38,263 bases of DNA from an uncultured Bacteroidia bacterium (GCA_902769875.1 CACXQV010000019.1:1-38263), one strand, 5' to 3'. Positions 15,127-23,640 are shown, counted from the first letter of the stretch. Notes: generated by a model not told the origin, from the sequence alone. Made by a program: numbers and translations.

Positions 15127-17067
15127 ATGGACAACGACATCAAAGACGAACTGCAAGACGACATCTTCACGCAGAGCGAAGACCCGGCACCAACCACCGA
15201 AAACTATAACGACGACAGCATCGTACACCTTGAGGATATGGAGCACATCCGTCGCCGTCCGGGAATGTACATTGGCAAACTCGGCGACGGCGCCTCGCAA
15301 GACGATGGCATCTATGTACTTATAAAAGAGGTGATTGACAACTCCATCGACGAGTTCACTTCTGGGTTCGGTAAGAAAATCGAGGTGACGGTTAATAAGG
15401 CGGAAAAGAAAGTCAGCATCCGCGACTATGGCCGAGGCATCCCTCTTGGAAAGTTGAAGGAAGCCGTTTCACAACTCAACACCGGCGCGAAATACGATAG
15501 CAAGGTGTTCCAAAAATCCGTCGGCTTGAACGGCGTGGGTACCAAGGCCGTCAATGCGCTTTCTTCTTATTTCAGGGTGCAAGCTATTCGCGAGGGCAAG
15601 ACGAGGATTGTGGAGTTTGCGCAAGGAAAGTTGATCAGCGATTCTGGAATCATTCCATCCAATGGCGACACTGGAACAATCACCGAGTTCATCCCCGATT
15701 CCGCTCTGTTCGGCAACTACCACTATGTGGACGAATACATCGAGAAGCGCATTTGGAACTACGCTTATCTCAATCGCGGCTTGAGCTTGATTTACAACGA
15801 CAAACGCTACTATTCCAAGAATGGCCTCCTCGACCTTCTGCAAAACAATATGGAAGGCGAAGGCCTCTACCCCATCATCCACATCAAGGACGGCGACTTT
15901 GAGGCCGCTTTCACCCACGTCAACGGGCAGTCGAGCGATTATTTCTATTCGTTTGTCAATGGCCAACACACCACCGAAGGCGGCACTCACCAGTCCGCTT
16001 TCCGCGAAGGCTACGCCCGCGTGGTGCGCGAGTTCTACCAAAAGGAATACGAGCCTGCCGACATCCGCCAAGGCTTGATTTGCGCCCTGTGCGTCCGCAT
16101 ACAAGAGCCTGTGTTTGAGGCTCAAACCAAGACCAAACTCGGCTCCACCCACCTCGCGCCCAACAATCCCGACGGCACCAACGACAGTCCCTTCCTCAAA
16201 ACCTACGTCTTCGACATCCTGAAACGCCATTTGGACAACTACCTGCACAAGAACCCTGATACGGTAAGCGTTTTGCAGGCCAAGATCCAAGCCAACGAGA
16301 AGGAACGCAAGGAAATCGCTGGCATCAAGAAAGCAGCCCGCGAGAGTGCAAAAAAAGTCAGCCTGAACAACCGCAAGCTCCGCGACTGCCGCATCCACCT
16401 CAACACCAACCACGAAAAACGCTTAGAAAGCACCATCTTCATCACCGAGGGCGACTCCGCTTCGGGAAGCATCACCAAGAGCCGCGACGTGCAGACCCAG
16501 GCCGTGTTCAGCCTGCGCGGTAAGCCGCTCAACTGCCTGGGAATGACCAAGAAAGTGTGCTACGAAAACGAGGAGTTCAACCTCTTGCAAGCCGCCCTGA
16601 ACATCGACGAGGACATTGAGAACCTGCGCTACAACAACATCGTCATCGCCACCGATGCCGATGTGGACGGCATGCACATCCGCCTGCTGATGCTCACCTT
16701 CTTCCTGCAGTTCTACCCCGATCTCGTGCGCAACGGTCATGTCTACATTTTGCAAACGCCATTGTTCCGTGTACGCAACAAGAAAGAGACCTACTACTGC
16801 TACAGCGACGAGGAACGCATCGCCGCCAAGGAGAAATGCGGCAAGCAGGCCGAAATCACCCGCTTCAAAGGCTTGGGCGAAATCTCCCCTGACGAGTTCC
16901 GAGGCTTCATCGGCCCCTCCATGCGCCTTGAGCCGGTCATCCTTCGCTACGACTTCGGCATCAAGGAGCTGCTGGAATACTATATGGGCAAGAACACCAT
17001 AGAACGGCAGAAATTCATCATCAGCAACCTTCGGATTGAGGATGACTCAGAGATGGATAAGATGTAA
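15127..17067 (+). CDS. parE: DNA topoisomerase IV subunit B
   Basis: The ATPase subunit of the type IIA topoisomerase that decatenates daughter chromosomes. The 646-residue protein has the GHKL ATPase motifs [18 protein letters not shown] and [13 protein letters not shown]. It also has the TOPRIM motifs TEGDSASG (about residue 437) and [10 protein letters not shown] (about residue 511), and ends with the RFKGLGE segment. It is shorter than GyrB and lacks the proteobacterial insert, as in Bacteroidota ParE. An acidic tail-like extension of about 35 residues precedes the conserved [16 protein letters not shown]. The partner parC is not adjacent. The accessory operon and hairpin array begin seven bases after the stop. 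Confidence 0.93.
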   Translation: MDNDIKDELQDDIFTQSEDPAPTTENYNDDSIVHLEDMEHIRRRPGMYIGKLGDGASQDDGIYVLIKEVIDNSIDEFTSGFGKKIEVTVNKAEKKVSIRDYGRGIPLGKLKEAVSQLNTGAKYDSKVFQKSVGLNGVGTKAVNALSSYFRVQAIREGKTRIVEFAQGKLISDSGIIPSNGDTGTITEFIPDSALFGNYHYVDEYIEKRIWNYAYLNRGLSLIYNDKRYYSKNGLLDLLQNNMEGEGLYPIIHIKDGDFEAAFTHVNGQSSDYFYSFVNGQHTTEGGTHQSAFREGYARVVREFYQKEYEPADIRQGLICALCVRIQEPVFEAQTKTKLGSTHLAPNNPDGTNDSPFLKTYVFDILKRHLDNYLHKNPDTVSVLQAKIQANEKERKEIAGIKKAARESAKKVSLNNRKLRDCRIHLNTNHEKRLESTIFITEGDSASGSITKSRDVQTQAVFSLRGKPLNCLGMTKKVCYENEEFNLLQAALNIDEDIENLRYNNIVIATDADVDGMHIRLLMLTFFLQFYPDLVRNGHVYILQTPLFRVRNKKETYYCYSDEERIAAKEKCGKQAEITRFKGLGEISPDEFRGFIGPSMRLEPVILRYDFGIKELLEYYMGKNTIERQKFIISNLRIEDDSEMDKM

Positions 17068-17073
17068 AGCAAT

Positions 17074-17340
17074 CTCAGTTATCGAGTTTTTCCCAACTAC
17101 TGAGAAACTCCCTTAGTGTGGTTATTTCCATTTTGGAAAATACCACTAATCCATTTCAACGGCAGTTATTGCAAAATTTGCAACAACTGAAGATAAATCG
17201 AAATTTCCGATTTTTCTACTAAACAATTGAATGAACTTGTCGGAATTTCCGACAGCTTGCTTTTCCTCAACTCATCAAATGACTGTTGCATTTTTTGCAA
17301 TGGTCATTGTTGTCAGTTATTTCCATTTTGGAAACAACTG
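17074..17340. repeat. Array of about seven short hairpins
   Basis: Between the parE stop and the RhuM fragment, palindromes follow each other every 30-45 bases: 17074-17104 (CTCAGTT/AACTaCTGAG), 17118-17147 (core TTTCCATTTTGGAAA), 17163-17189 (core TTGCAAAATTTGCAA), 17195-17213 (AAATCG/CGATTT), 17239-17253 (GTCGGAATTTCCGAC), 17278-17308 (core TTGCATTTTTTGCAA) and 17314-17340 (core TTTCCATTTTGGAAA). The third and last have identical outer arms (CAGTT-A...C-AACTG) around different cores, and two core types occur twice. The last two lie within the RhuM-like reading frame. There are no T-runs and no constant repeat/spacer pattern. Confidence 0.8.
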
Positions 17341-17527
17341 AATTTTCTATCAGTTCACCTTCTTCCAGAATATTACTCAAGTGTTTGCTGACGGCAGGCA
17401 CTCCAACTCCGAAAAGCTGAGCCATAGCCTTCTGTGTCGCCCAGATTGTTTCGTCTTTGACAACCACTTGAATTACGCCTTCCTCATCGGGAAGCTGGTA
17501 TAATATGAATTGGGTTTCGTTGGTCAT
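17267..17527 (-). CDS. Truncated RhuM-like protein
   Basis: The 86-residue product matches the N-terminal region of the virulence RhuM family: FILYQLPDEEGVIQVVVKDETIWATQKAMAQLFGVGVPAVSKHLSNILEEGEL, a winged-helix-like DNA-binding domain, then NSVVSKMEIT. Full-length RhuM proteins continue for about 200 more residues with a YNLDxIIxVGYRVNS motif, which is absent. The frame instead ends 20 residues later inside the hairpin array. The ATG lies three bases after the NA37-like stop, so it is the last gene of the operon. It may be a decayed fragment or a deliberately short DNA-binding regulator. RhuM genes often accompany type I restriction loci. Confidence 0.7.
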   Translation of the reverse strand: MTNETQFILYQLPDEEGVIQVVVKDETIWATQKAMAQLFGVGVPAVSKHLSNILEEGELIENSVVSKMEITDNNDHCKKCNSHLMS

Positions 17528-17530
17528 AAA

Positions 17531-18553
17531 TCATTCTTCCTCACTATAATACACCTTATAATATTTGCCTCTTTCGTCCTCGCCTTGCTCCACATTCTGC
17601 CGGTTGCCGTTGATGATGATTTGAATTTTCTTGTCAAGATTGATAATACGCTTGTAACTTCGCTGTTGCTTCTTAAAAGCATGATTAGAGATGGCAAATG
17701 TATCGTCAATGGTAATGTCATTTTCCGATTCGTAATTACGTCTGAAACTATGGAAACTTTCTATCACTTCTGGTTGTTCGATAACTTCATTGGCGAAATC
17801 TTCAATATCAAATGTGTCTTTCTCCTTGAAGAATTTCAACGACTTGTTCAGCAAATCGATTTGGTCTGCTTTTGAAACCTCAAATTCTTTGGGCAATTCC
17901 TTAGTAACGAAGTTCTTGGCCATTGCCATCACATTTTGCGTGTTAGCATATTCGTCCTTGCGTTGGCGGATGTGCAAGAAGTCATCGATCCAATATTGCG
18001 CGTCTTTATTGTTTTTATCTATCACAAATATCCAAGGCTCTCCTTTTGTGAAAACAATCAGACATGCTTTATCAATATTTTTAGACAATATTCCTGAAAG
18101 GATTCTCATAGATGAAACATTTTCATTATTTAAATCAATCTGTAGAAAAGATTCTTTTTGTTCAATTTTATATATACCTAATGCTTCATAATAAGAATCT
18201 TTGATTTGAACATCTTCAAATTTGGCAAATACTAAATCACCGTCTTTAATTTTCGGATGAATCGCAACATCTTTAAGGTAATAGTATATCTTTTTTGATG
18301 TATTTAAAAGATCTTCCTTATCCCAAAATTCCTTCACAATTTTTCTAAGTACATTCAAATCTATATCTATATCATGAACAAACTCATAAACCTCATTATG
18401 GGAAACAAAAACATCTAATAAGATGTTCTTCAACAAAAAATTATCTGCTTTTTCTATACTTGTATTGCGGCTCGAAAGTATGTTGTGAGAATTATCAATA
18501 CAAAATCTATGACAAATTATTTCACTTATATATGTATCAGTTGTAACTATCAT
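17531..18553 (-). CDS. NA37-like nucleoid-associated protein (NdpA/YejK family)
   Basis: The 340-residue product resembles the 37-kDa nucleoid-associated protein family. The C-terminal half has the Bacteroidota version: FVTKELPKEFEVSKADQIDLLNKS (about residue 212), a FHSFRRNYESEN segment, AISNHAFKKQQRSYKR, and the terminal KYYKVYYSEEE. The middle ILSGILSKNIDKACLIVFTK is also family-like. The first 170 residues are divergent, very AT-rich and phenylalanine/isoleucine-loaded. The E. coli relative binds the nucleoid, and its function is poorly known. The gene starts one base after the membrane-protein stop, so translation is probably coupled. A nucleoid-binding protein translated with a membrane protein and a methyltransferase suggests a DNA-sensing part of a defence operon, which is inferred. 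Confidence 0.75.
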   Translation of the reverse strand: MIVTTDTYISEIICHRFCIDNSHNILSSRNTSIEKADNFLLKNILLDVFVSHNEVYEFVHDIDIDLNVLRKIVKEFWDKEDLLNTSKKIYYYLKDVAIHPKIKDGDLVFAKFEDVQIKDSYYEALGIYKIEQKESFLQIDLNNENVSSMRILSGILSKNIDKACLIVFTKGEPWIFVIDKNNKDAQYWIDDFLHIRQRKDEYANTQNVMAMAKNFVTKELPKEFEVSKADQIDLLNKSLKFFKEKDTFDIEDFANEVIEQPEVIESFHSFRRNYESENDITIDDTFAISNHAFKKQQRSYKRIINLDKKIQIIINGNRQNVEQGEDERGKYYKVYYSEEE

Positions 18554-18554
18554 T

Positions 18555-19151
18555 TTATGCTTTTTTTAGATTAATTACATTGGTTAAACTTGAAACTGCG
18601 AAAAGTGTGTTGTAAAAAATTCTAATCATCCAAAAAATAAAAAGAAATCTAAACGTTAAATTGATTACTATTTTGAAAAACAAACACACCGATTCTAAAC
18701 TCTTTTGTGACACAAAAGTGTAGTCGAACGGGTTGTATGATACACCAATCTGCATAAGAATGAAAATAACGATTAGACAATAAACAGATAGTATTGTTGT
18801 ACGTCCAATCATAAAACTGAATTGTTTGTAAAAATTAAATAATTGTATTTTCTTTGTTCGTTCTTTTCCTGATGTGTTTTCGTTTTTCTCTTCTTTGTCT
18901 GGTATTTTTTCAGATACAAACACTAAAATCGTAATAAAAAGACCAATTAATATTGATAGCGCAGATACACAGTACTCGAGCAGTTTTTCAGAAAAACCAT
19001 TTCTTGAAACAAAAAGTAGTAACAATGAAATAAATACAAACACAAACACACGAAAATAAAACTTTAACGGTTTTATTTCATTGCCATTAATATCTATTCG
19101 TTCATATTTATGGGCTTTTTTTCTTACTATTTTCAAATACTTAATCAACAT
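18555..19151 (-). CDS. Four-helix membrane protein of unknown function
   Basis: The 198-residue product has four clear hydrophobic segments, at about 31-50, 60-82, 113-135 and 155-182. A charged cytoplasmic-looking loop (PDKEEKNENTSGKERTKK) sits between helices 2 and 3, and the N-terminus is basic. I recognise no family. The start ATG overlaps the last 11 bases of the upstream gene, and the next gene begins one base after its stop. Composition is extremely AT-rich (15 of 60 bases G or C at 18541-18600, against 29 of 60 at 16201-16260 in parE), indicating transfer. A small four-helix protein paired with a DNA-binding partner is reminiscent of the KwaA-KwaB pair of the Kiwa system, but sequence identity to KwaA is not claimed. 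Confidence 0.7.
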   Translation of the reverse strand: MLIKYLKIVRKKAHKYERIDINGNEIKPLKFYFRVFVFVFISLLLLFVSRNGFSEKLLEYCVSALSILIGLFITILVFVSEKIPDKEEKNENTSGKERTKKIQLFNFYKQFSFMIGRTTILSVYCLIVIFILMQIGVSYNPFDYTFVSQKSLESVCLFFKIVINLTFRFLFIFWMIRIFYNTLFAVSSLTNVINLKKA

Positions 19152-20175
19152 ATTTCATCTGTAAATCTGGTCTTAACTCTGGAAGAATCTGATCATTGAA
19201 CAAATCATTACAATACTTTTTCAAATCTTCAAAATCAGGACTATTGCTACCCGTCATCTTAACCCTACCTTTGAGATAAACAACTGGTGTAAACTCCTTA
19301 TCTTTTGTATTCCACTCAAATGTATTAGAAGAATTAGTGTTAGTGTTTCTCGTACCAACTTTAATCTTATTGAAATCTTTTAATTCGTTTGTTTTCTTAT
19401 GACCCTTAAATGAACCTTTTGAAAATACATCTATTATTTTATTTCCAAGTTTCGCAAAATCCATAGATTTGTTTTTTGGTGTAATTGTTATACTGACATC
19501 ATAACCGTCCATATCATACAAAAAAGGATCGTCACTTGGAATATCATTCAAAATGGTAGTTTTAAAATTTAGACTATATATTGTTGCTCCTTTCCTAAAC
19601 TCATCTTGAAATTTTTGGGGACAAAATCTTTCAACGATAGGCTTTTTGTAATCACCATATTTGAAAAGCTTTGTGACATAATCACGTAATAAGACAGTAA
19701 TAGTATCTTCAGAATTGTCAGAATGAACCATAAAAAAGCCTTCGGTAAAATCGACAGGAAAATAAAGAAAAATATAATAGTACTTAAGTACAGAATTATC
19801 ACGTTTTAGTTTTTGACTAACCTTTTTGTTGGTTATGTCTGATAAAATAGAATCCTGACTATAGGGTCCAGCATTAAGAACGCCACTAATTATACAGGTG
19901 GAAGTATTAAATGATGGTTTTTTGTCATAATGGACATTCACGGTTTTATCGTCAATCCATGTGAGCACTTTTTTCATTCGCTCATTTATTTCAAAACCTT
20001 TTTCTGGGGCATTCATAAAATGAGCAAATAATTTTGTAAAAACTTTGGCATCTGTTGCAGATTTATCCACCCCTAATACTTCGATTGCAAAATCCTTGAA
20101 GGTTTTATTCTTGTCTGTTTTGTGATTAATCGAGAATCTAAAGAATTCCAATTTAGGATTGTTGCTTTTTGCCAT
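19141..20175 (-). CDS. Unrecognised 344-residue soluble protein of the restriction operon
   Basis: No family is recognised. The protein is soluble and lysine-rich, with no signal peptide. The N-terminal 75 residues are charged and helical. A beta-rich middle (YYYIFLYFPVDFTEGFFMVH, about residues 127-146) is followed by a helix (LLRDYVTKLFKYG). A second strand-rich part includes DVSITITPKN, and there is an asparagine/threonine-rich linker (GTRNTNTNSSNTFEWN, about residue 277). The last 40 residues carry EDLKKYCNDLFNDQILPELRP. It begins five bases after the specificity-subunit stop and overlaps the membrane-protein gene by 11 bases, so it is made together with both. Codon use is strongly A/T-biased compared with the upstream restriction genes. 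Confidence 0.75.
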   Translation of the reverse strand: MAKSNNPKLEFFRFSINHKTDKNKTFKDFAIEVLGVDKSATDAKVFTKLFAHFMNAPEKGFEINERMKKVLTWIDDKTVNVHYDKKPSFNTSTCIISGVLNAGPYSQDSILSDITNKKVSQKLKRDNSVLKYYYIFLYFPVDFTEGFFMVHSDNSEDTITVLLRDYVTKLFKYGDYKKPIVERFCPQKFQDEFRKGATIYSLNFKTTILNDIPSDDPFLYDMDGYDVSITITPKNKSMDFAKLGNKIIDVFSKGSFKGHKKTNELKDFNKIKVGTRNTNTNSSNTFEWNTKDKEFTPVVYLKGRVKMTGSNSPDFEDLKKYCNDLFNDQILPELRPDLQMKYVD

Positions 20176-20180
20176 ATTCT

Positions 20181-21617
20181 TTACTTTTTATCATTAATAA
20201 TCTCGTTCATAATTAAAACCGCCTCCCGTTCCTTCAAATACGCCTGATAGCGCAATTCGTTTGCTTTCAACACTTTGCCGTTTATCTCTTTTTGCTTCGA
20301 TTCATTTTTGAGCAATGGAATCTCTATTTTTGCCAACTGACCTGCATCAATTTCATCAATTACTGCACCGAATGTATTACGCTTGATGAGTTGCTGCGCA
20401 TAATCCGTATTCAGCCAACAATACAGATAGCCTGCAATATCATTGTCGGCAGGGATAATCCTAAATATATGGTCGCTACCAATCCAATTTTCCCAATGCT
20501 GAGGGACTAATGCAACCTTGCCTATCGTTCCACTTCGTGTAATCAAGACACTATTAGCCACAAATTTCAGTTCAGAGTCCAAACTTGAATGTGCAAGATA
20601 CTTTTCGGAACTGGGATTCAGTTCGTTTATTTGTTTTCCACCAATGAATTTCAGACCAAAACTTGAACCGACATAAGTCCTTTTAAAACGTGTAGGCAAA
20701 ACAATTGCTTCGGAGATTTCCGGACTTCCACAAGGAACAATCTTTGCAGCACTTGTTTTCAATATCCCGATTAATACGTCATAAGCTGTTGAATGGTATG
20801 AGCAATCCAACCTCCAGTCCGTTCTGCTCAACTTTATCGAATAATTCCTCAAACCTACATTTCCGTCAAAATACTTGGGTTTCAGTTCCTCAATCGGTGG
20901 CAATCGAAGTTCTTGGAACAGAATCTGTTCGGCCTCGTCCATCAAGGAATTGGATTGGTCGCGAAGGTCGTATGATTCCATAACCAAATTGTGTATCTTT
21001 TCCTTTATGGATTCGGGGGCATTGGGTATGACGATGTTTCTAAGATGCTCTGGTTCGATATGCTGAATGACTGCGCCATAATTGTTGTTCTGAACAAGTT
21101 GCTGTCCTGTCGAGGTGCAGAAAAACGCATAAATGTAGCCCGTATCAAATGGACCTTTGCCATACAGACGGAGCAAATCATGACTGAACACAGCATCGTT
21201 CAAATAATCACCCACAATGCTGCATCGTCCTACTGTTCCAGAAACGGACATAAGCAACATTCCTTTTTTTACCCTTAGTGTGTCAATATCCACATTAGTT
21301 CTGTCCGAAATGTATTTGGATGGTTTGGGATAAACATCCATTATCACCGATGGCAAATAAAAGGGTATGGCTTCTTTGCTTTTTTCGACATAAACCCTTT
21401 TGAACCTGTCACAAACAAAAGCGTCCTCCACCAATCCATTTTCTCCCCACAAATATACATATCCGTATTTGCAATGCTCCACGAGGTTTTTGGCGGCTTT
21501 GGCTTCAAGGTTGTAAGCGTCTGCCTCCAATCGGATGTTGTTGGAATACACCTCCGAAAGCAACACGGAAGTGTATTTCAAAGGATCGGGCAACAATATG
21601 GGATTCCCGTTTACCAT
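20181..21617 (-). CDS. Type I-like specificity subunit (HsdS-type, two target recognition domains)
   Basis: The 478-residue protein consists of two similar halves, each a target-recognition domain followed by a coiled-coil spacer. Half 1 has VSGTVGRCSIVG ... NNYGAVIQHIEPEHLRNIVIP (to about residue 210). Half 2 has RSGTIGKVALVPQ ... NTFGAVIDEIDAGQLAKIEIP (to about residue 440). The G(A)VIxxIxxxxLxxIxIP motif is typical of HsdS and BcgIB. Each half reads half of a bipartite DNA site, directing the methyltransferase/nuclease. The start overlaps the methyltransferase stop by seven bases, indicating coupled synthesis. The halves differ in sequence, so the target is asymmetric, but the site itself cannot be predicted. 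Confidence 0.9.
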   Translation of the reverse strand: MVNGNPILLPDPLKYTSVLLSEVYSNNIRLEADAYNLEAKAAKNLVEHCKYGYVYLWGENGLVEDAFVCDRFKRVYVEKSKEAIPFYLPSVIMDVYPKPSKYISDRTNVDIDTLRVKKGMLLMSVSGTVGRCSIVGDYLNDAVFSHDLLRLYGKGPFDTGYIYAFFCTSTGQQLVQNNNYGAVIQHIEPEHLRNIVIPNAPESIKEKIHNLVMESYDLRDQSNSLMDEAEQILFQELRLPPIEELKPKYFDGNVGLRNYSIKLSRTDWRLDCSYHSTAYDVLIGILKTSAAKIVPCGSPEISEAIVLPTRFKRTYVGSSFGLKFIGGKQINELNPSSEKYLAHSSLDSELKFVANSVLITRSGTIGKVALVPQHWENWIGSDHIFRIIPADNDIAGYLYCWLNTDYAQQLIKRNTFGAVIDEIDAGQLAKIEIPLLKNESKQKEINGKVLKANELRYQAYLKEREAVLIMNEIINDKK

Positions 21618-23635
21618 TGTATGCCCTCCTCACGTTTCCATTTTTCAAAAACATCGGCCACTAAAACGGTTTGGTCGTTGACGACTTTTTCTTGCTGCAT
21701 CTCTGTACGATAGGCAAGACTTCCGTCCAAAGCCCGTTCAGTTACCGTTTTTTCCTCCGCCTTGACAATGACATTGCCTTCCTCGTCGCGCTTGTAGATT
21801 TTGTTGCCGCGCTTGTCGTGCCCAATATGGTCAATCATAGCCATAAAAATGCTGTAGTCGATGATTTGTCCGCTCTTTTCCTCCTCATCAATCTCCTTTT
21901 GGGTTTTCTTTTGCAAGAATAGGATTGAGCATTGCGTTCCGTTGTGCGGCTGGAATGTGTCGGCGTGAAGGTCGATACTTGCAACAATCCTTGTCTTGCG
22001 TATCAGCCATTGGCGAATGTATTCCAATCCCGGAGAGCCAAGAATGCTGTCAGGAAGGACAATAGCTGTCCGTCCGCCTTCTTTCAGCAATTGAAGCACT
22101 CGTTCAATGAAAAGTTGCTCAGGCGGCACACTCGATTTCAGTTTTTTCTGCATCGCCCATCTTCCATCTGGTTGTTTCTCCCAAATATGGGCAAGTTCGA
22201 ATTGTTCAAGAATTTGCTGGTCTTGAATCGGTATTTTTGTTCCGAATGGCGGATTGGTGACAATCACATCGAAGAATCCTATCGACTTGTAATTGGTGAT
22301 GCTGTCTGCGTTGATGTGTAAAGTCTCCGCCAAGTGCCGTTTTGTTTCTTCACTCCATTCGTGAGGCGGAAGCAATGTGTTCATCTGCATAATGTTTCCG
22401 CTTCCGTCGTTGTTCATCACCATATTCATCTTGGTGGCCTTAACAAGGTCGGGATTGATGTCGAAGCCGAAGAAGTTTTCGCTTGCAATCTCGGAAATCC
22501 TGTCATTGTAAGCCTTGGTTATATCGTTGTTCCAACCGTCTTTGGGGCCATATTGTTCTTCCATTCTTTTCGTCAAGCGGTTCACGACGCAAGTCATAGC
22601 ATTGACAATGAATCCACCCGTTCCACAACTGCTGTCCAACACTTTCTCGTCGTCTTTGGGATTTATCATCTCCACAGCCATTTTCATCACATTTCGTGGA
22701 GTGAAAAACTCGCCACGGTCGCCGCGAAGATTCGACCCCACTATTTCCTCGTATGCCTTGCCTTTGATGTCGATATTAGTGTTGAGCAAAGTGTATTTCT
22801 GCAACTCGGCCACAAGGAATGTAAGAGTACGCGGATTGAGTTTTATCTCATCGTTGGCATCAAAAATTTGCGGATGGCGCTTTTTAACCGCCTCGAAGAT
22901 TTTATCAATACGTTTCTTTACGGTAATTTGTCCGTCGCGATTATTGCGTTCCTTATTGGTGGTGTAGAACTCAATGGGATTGAGCAGATTGCGCTCGTCT
23001 TGTATTTTGCAGAAAATGACTTTCAAAAACTCGAAAAACGCTGGTTGTTTCTGCAATCCCTCATTGCTGTAAATGATATTGTGGCAAGTGCGGAACGTAA
23101 ACAAAAGATTGTCGTCAGAAGCCTTGGTCAATGTGTTGCGGTTAGGCCGACCATCCTCATCAGTTTTGCCGTCGGCTGAGGGAATGTCGTTGTATTCCAC
23201 AAATGCGAAAGAGCCGTTTTCATCTTTCAGTTTGCGGTAAACGGTCTTGCTAATCCCGTTAGTCCACATTCCCCATTCACAATTGGCACAACTCGACATA
23301 TAAGTCTTCAGTTGCTCAATACCATTATCTTTGTCGGAGGCTTTAACCGACTCCTTCTTACATTCTATAATTAACCAGATTTTATGCTGGTCTTTTTTGT
23401 CGTCCGATGAGGCACCGTCAGGAAATATCACAATATCTGCACGTTTCTTTCCCGAACCCATTTGCACGGGATATTCCACCGCAATGCGTTCTTTGGCATA
23501 TTTGTGTTCATTCACCAGACGTTTTTCAACGGTCTGTCGCACATATTCTTCCGGAGTGTCGTTGCGGATTGTCCCGTCCACATAGTCACGGATTTTCCCT
23601 TCGGGAATGACTAATATTGTTTCCTGATTATCCAT
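21611..23635 (-). CDS. Fused PD-(D/E)XK nuclease and N6-adenine methyltransferase (BcgI-like RM subunit)
   Basis: The 674-residue protein joins an HsdR-N-type nuclease domain to an HsdM-type methyltransferase. In the nuclease, D67 lies in KKRADIVIF and E91/K93 in LIIECKKE, the PD-(D/E)XK pattern. The methyltransferase has motif I VLDSSCGTGGF (about residue 333) and motif IV VTNPPFGTK (about residue 461), with an HsdM N-terminal helical bundle between. No DEAD-box helicase is present in this or any neighbour, so this is not a classical type I system. BcgI-type (type IIB) enzymes have the same R-M fusion plus a separate S subunit. An ATG at 23635 is preferred over the GTG at 23638. It is first in the six-gene operon. 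Confidence 0.9.
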   Translation of the reverse strand: MDNQETILVIPEGKIRDYVDGTIRNDTPEEYVRQTVEKRLVNEHKYAKERIAVEYPVQMGSGKKRADIVIFPDGASSDDKKDQHKIWLIIECKKESVKASDKDNGIEQLKTYMSSCANCEWGMWTNGISKTVYRKLKDENGSFAFVEYNDIPSADGKTDEDGRPNRNTLTKASDDNLLFTFRTCHNIIYSNEGLQKQPAFFEFLKVIFCKIQDERNLLNPIEFYTTNKERNNRDGQITVKKRIDKIFEAVKKRHPQIFDANDEIKLNPRTLTFLVAELQKYTLLNTNIDIKGKAYEEIVGSNLRGDRGEFFTPRNVMKMAVEMINPKDDEKVLDSSCGTGGFIVNAMTCVVNRLTKRMEEQYGPKDGWNNDITKAYNDRISEIASENFFGFDINPDLVKATKMNMVMNNDGSGNIMQMNTLLPPHEWSEETKRHLAETLHINADSITNYKSIGFFDVIVTNPPFGTKIPIQDQQILEQFELAHIWEKQPDGRWAMQKKLKSSVPPEQLFIERVLQLLKEGGRTAIVLPDSILGSPGLEYIRQWLIRKTRIVASIDLHADTFQPHNGTQCSILFLQKKTQKEIDEEEKSGQIIDYSIFMAMIDHIGHDKRGNKIYKRDEEGNVIVKAEEKTVTERALDGSLAYRTEMQQEKVVNDQTVLVADVFEKWKREEGIQW

Positions 23636-23640
23636 CACTT

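Noticed and set aside
17074-17340. CRISPR array
   Set aside because: The repeated units are palindromes of several different sequences with uneven spacing. There is no constant repeat, no unique spacers of equal size and no cas genes.
17531-19151. Calling the pair a bona fide Kiwa system (KwaA/KwaB)
   Set aside because: The larger protein has NA37-family motifs rather than anything I can identify as DUF4868. Only the gene layout and the four-helix topology are similar.
17531-23635. Complete type I restriction system
   Set aside because: No HsdR-type helicase/translocase is encoded in the window. The nuclease domain is fused to the methyltransferase, which fits a BcgI-like arrangement better.
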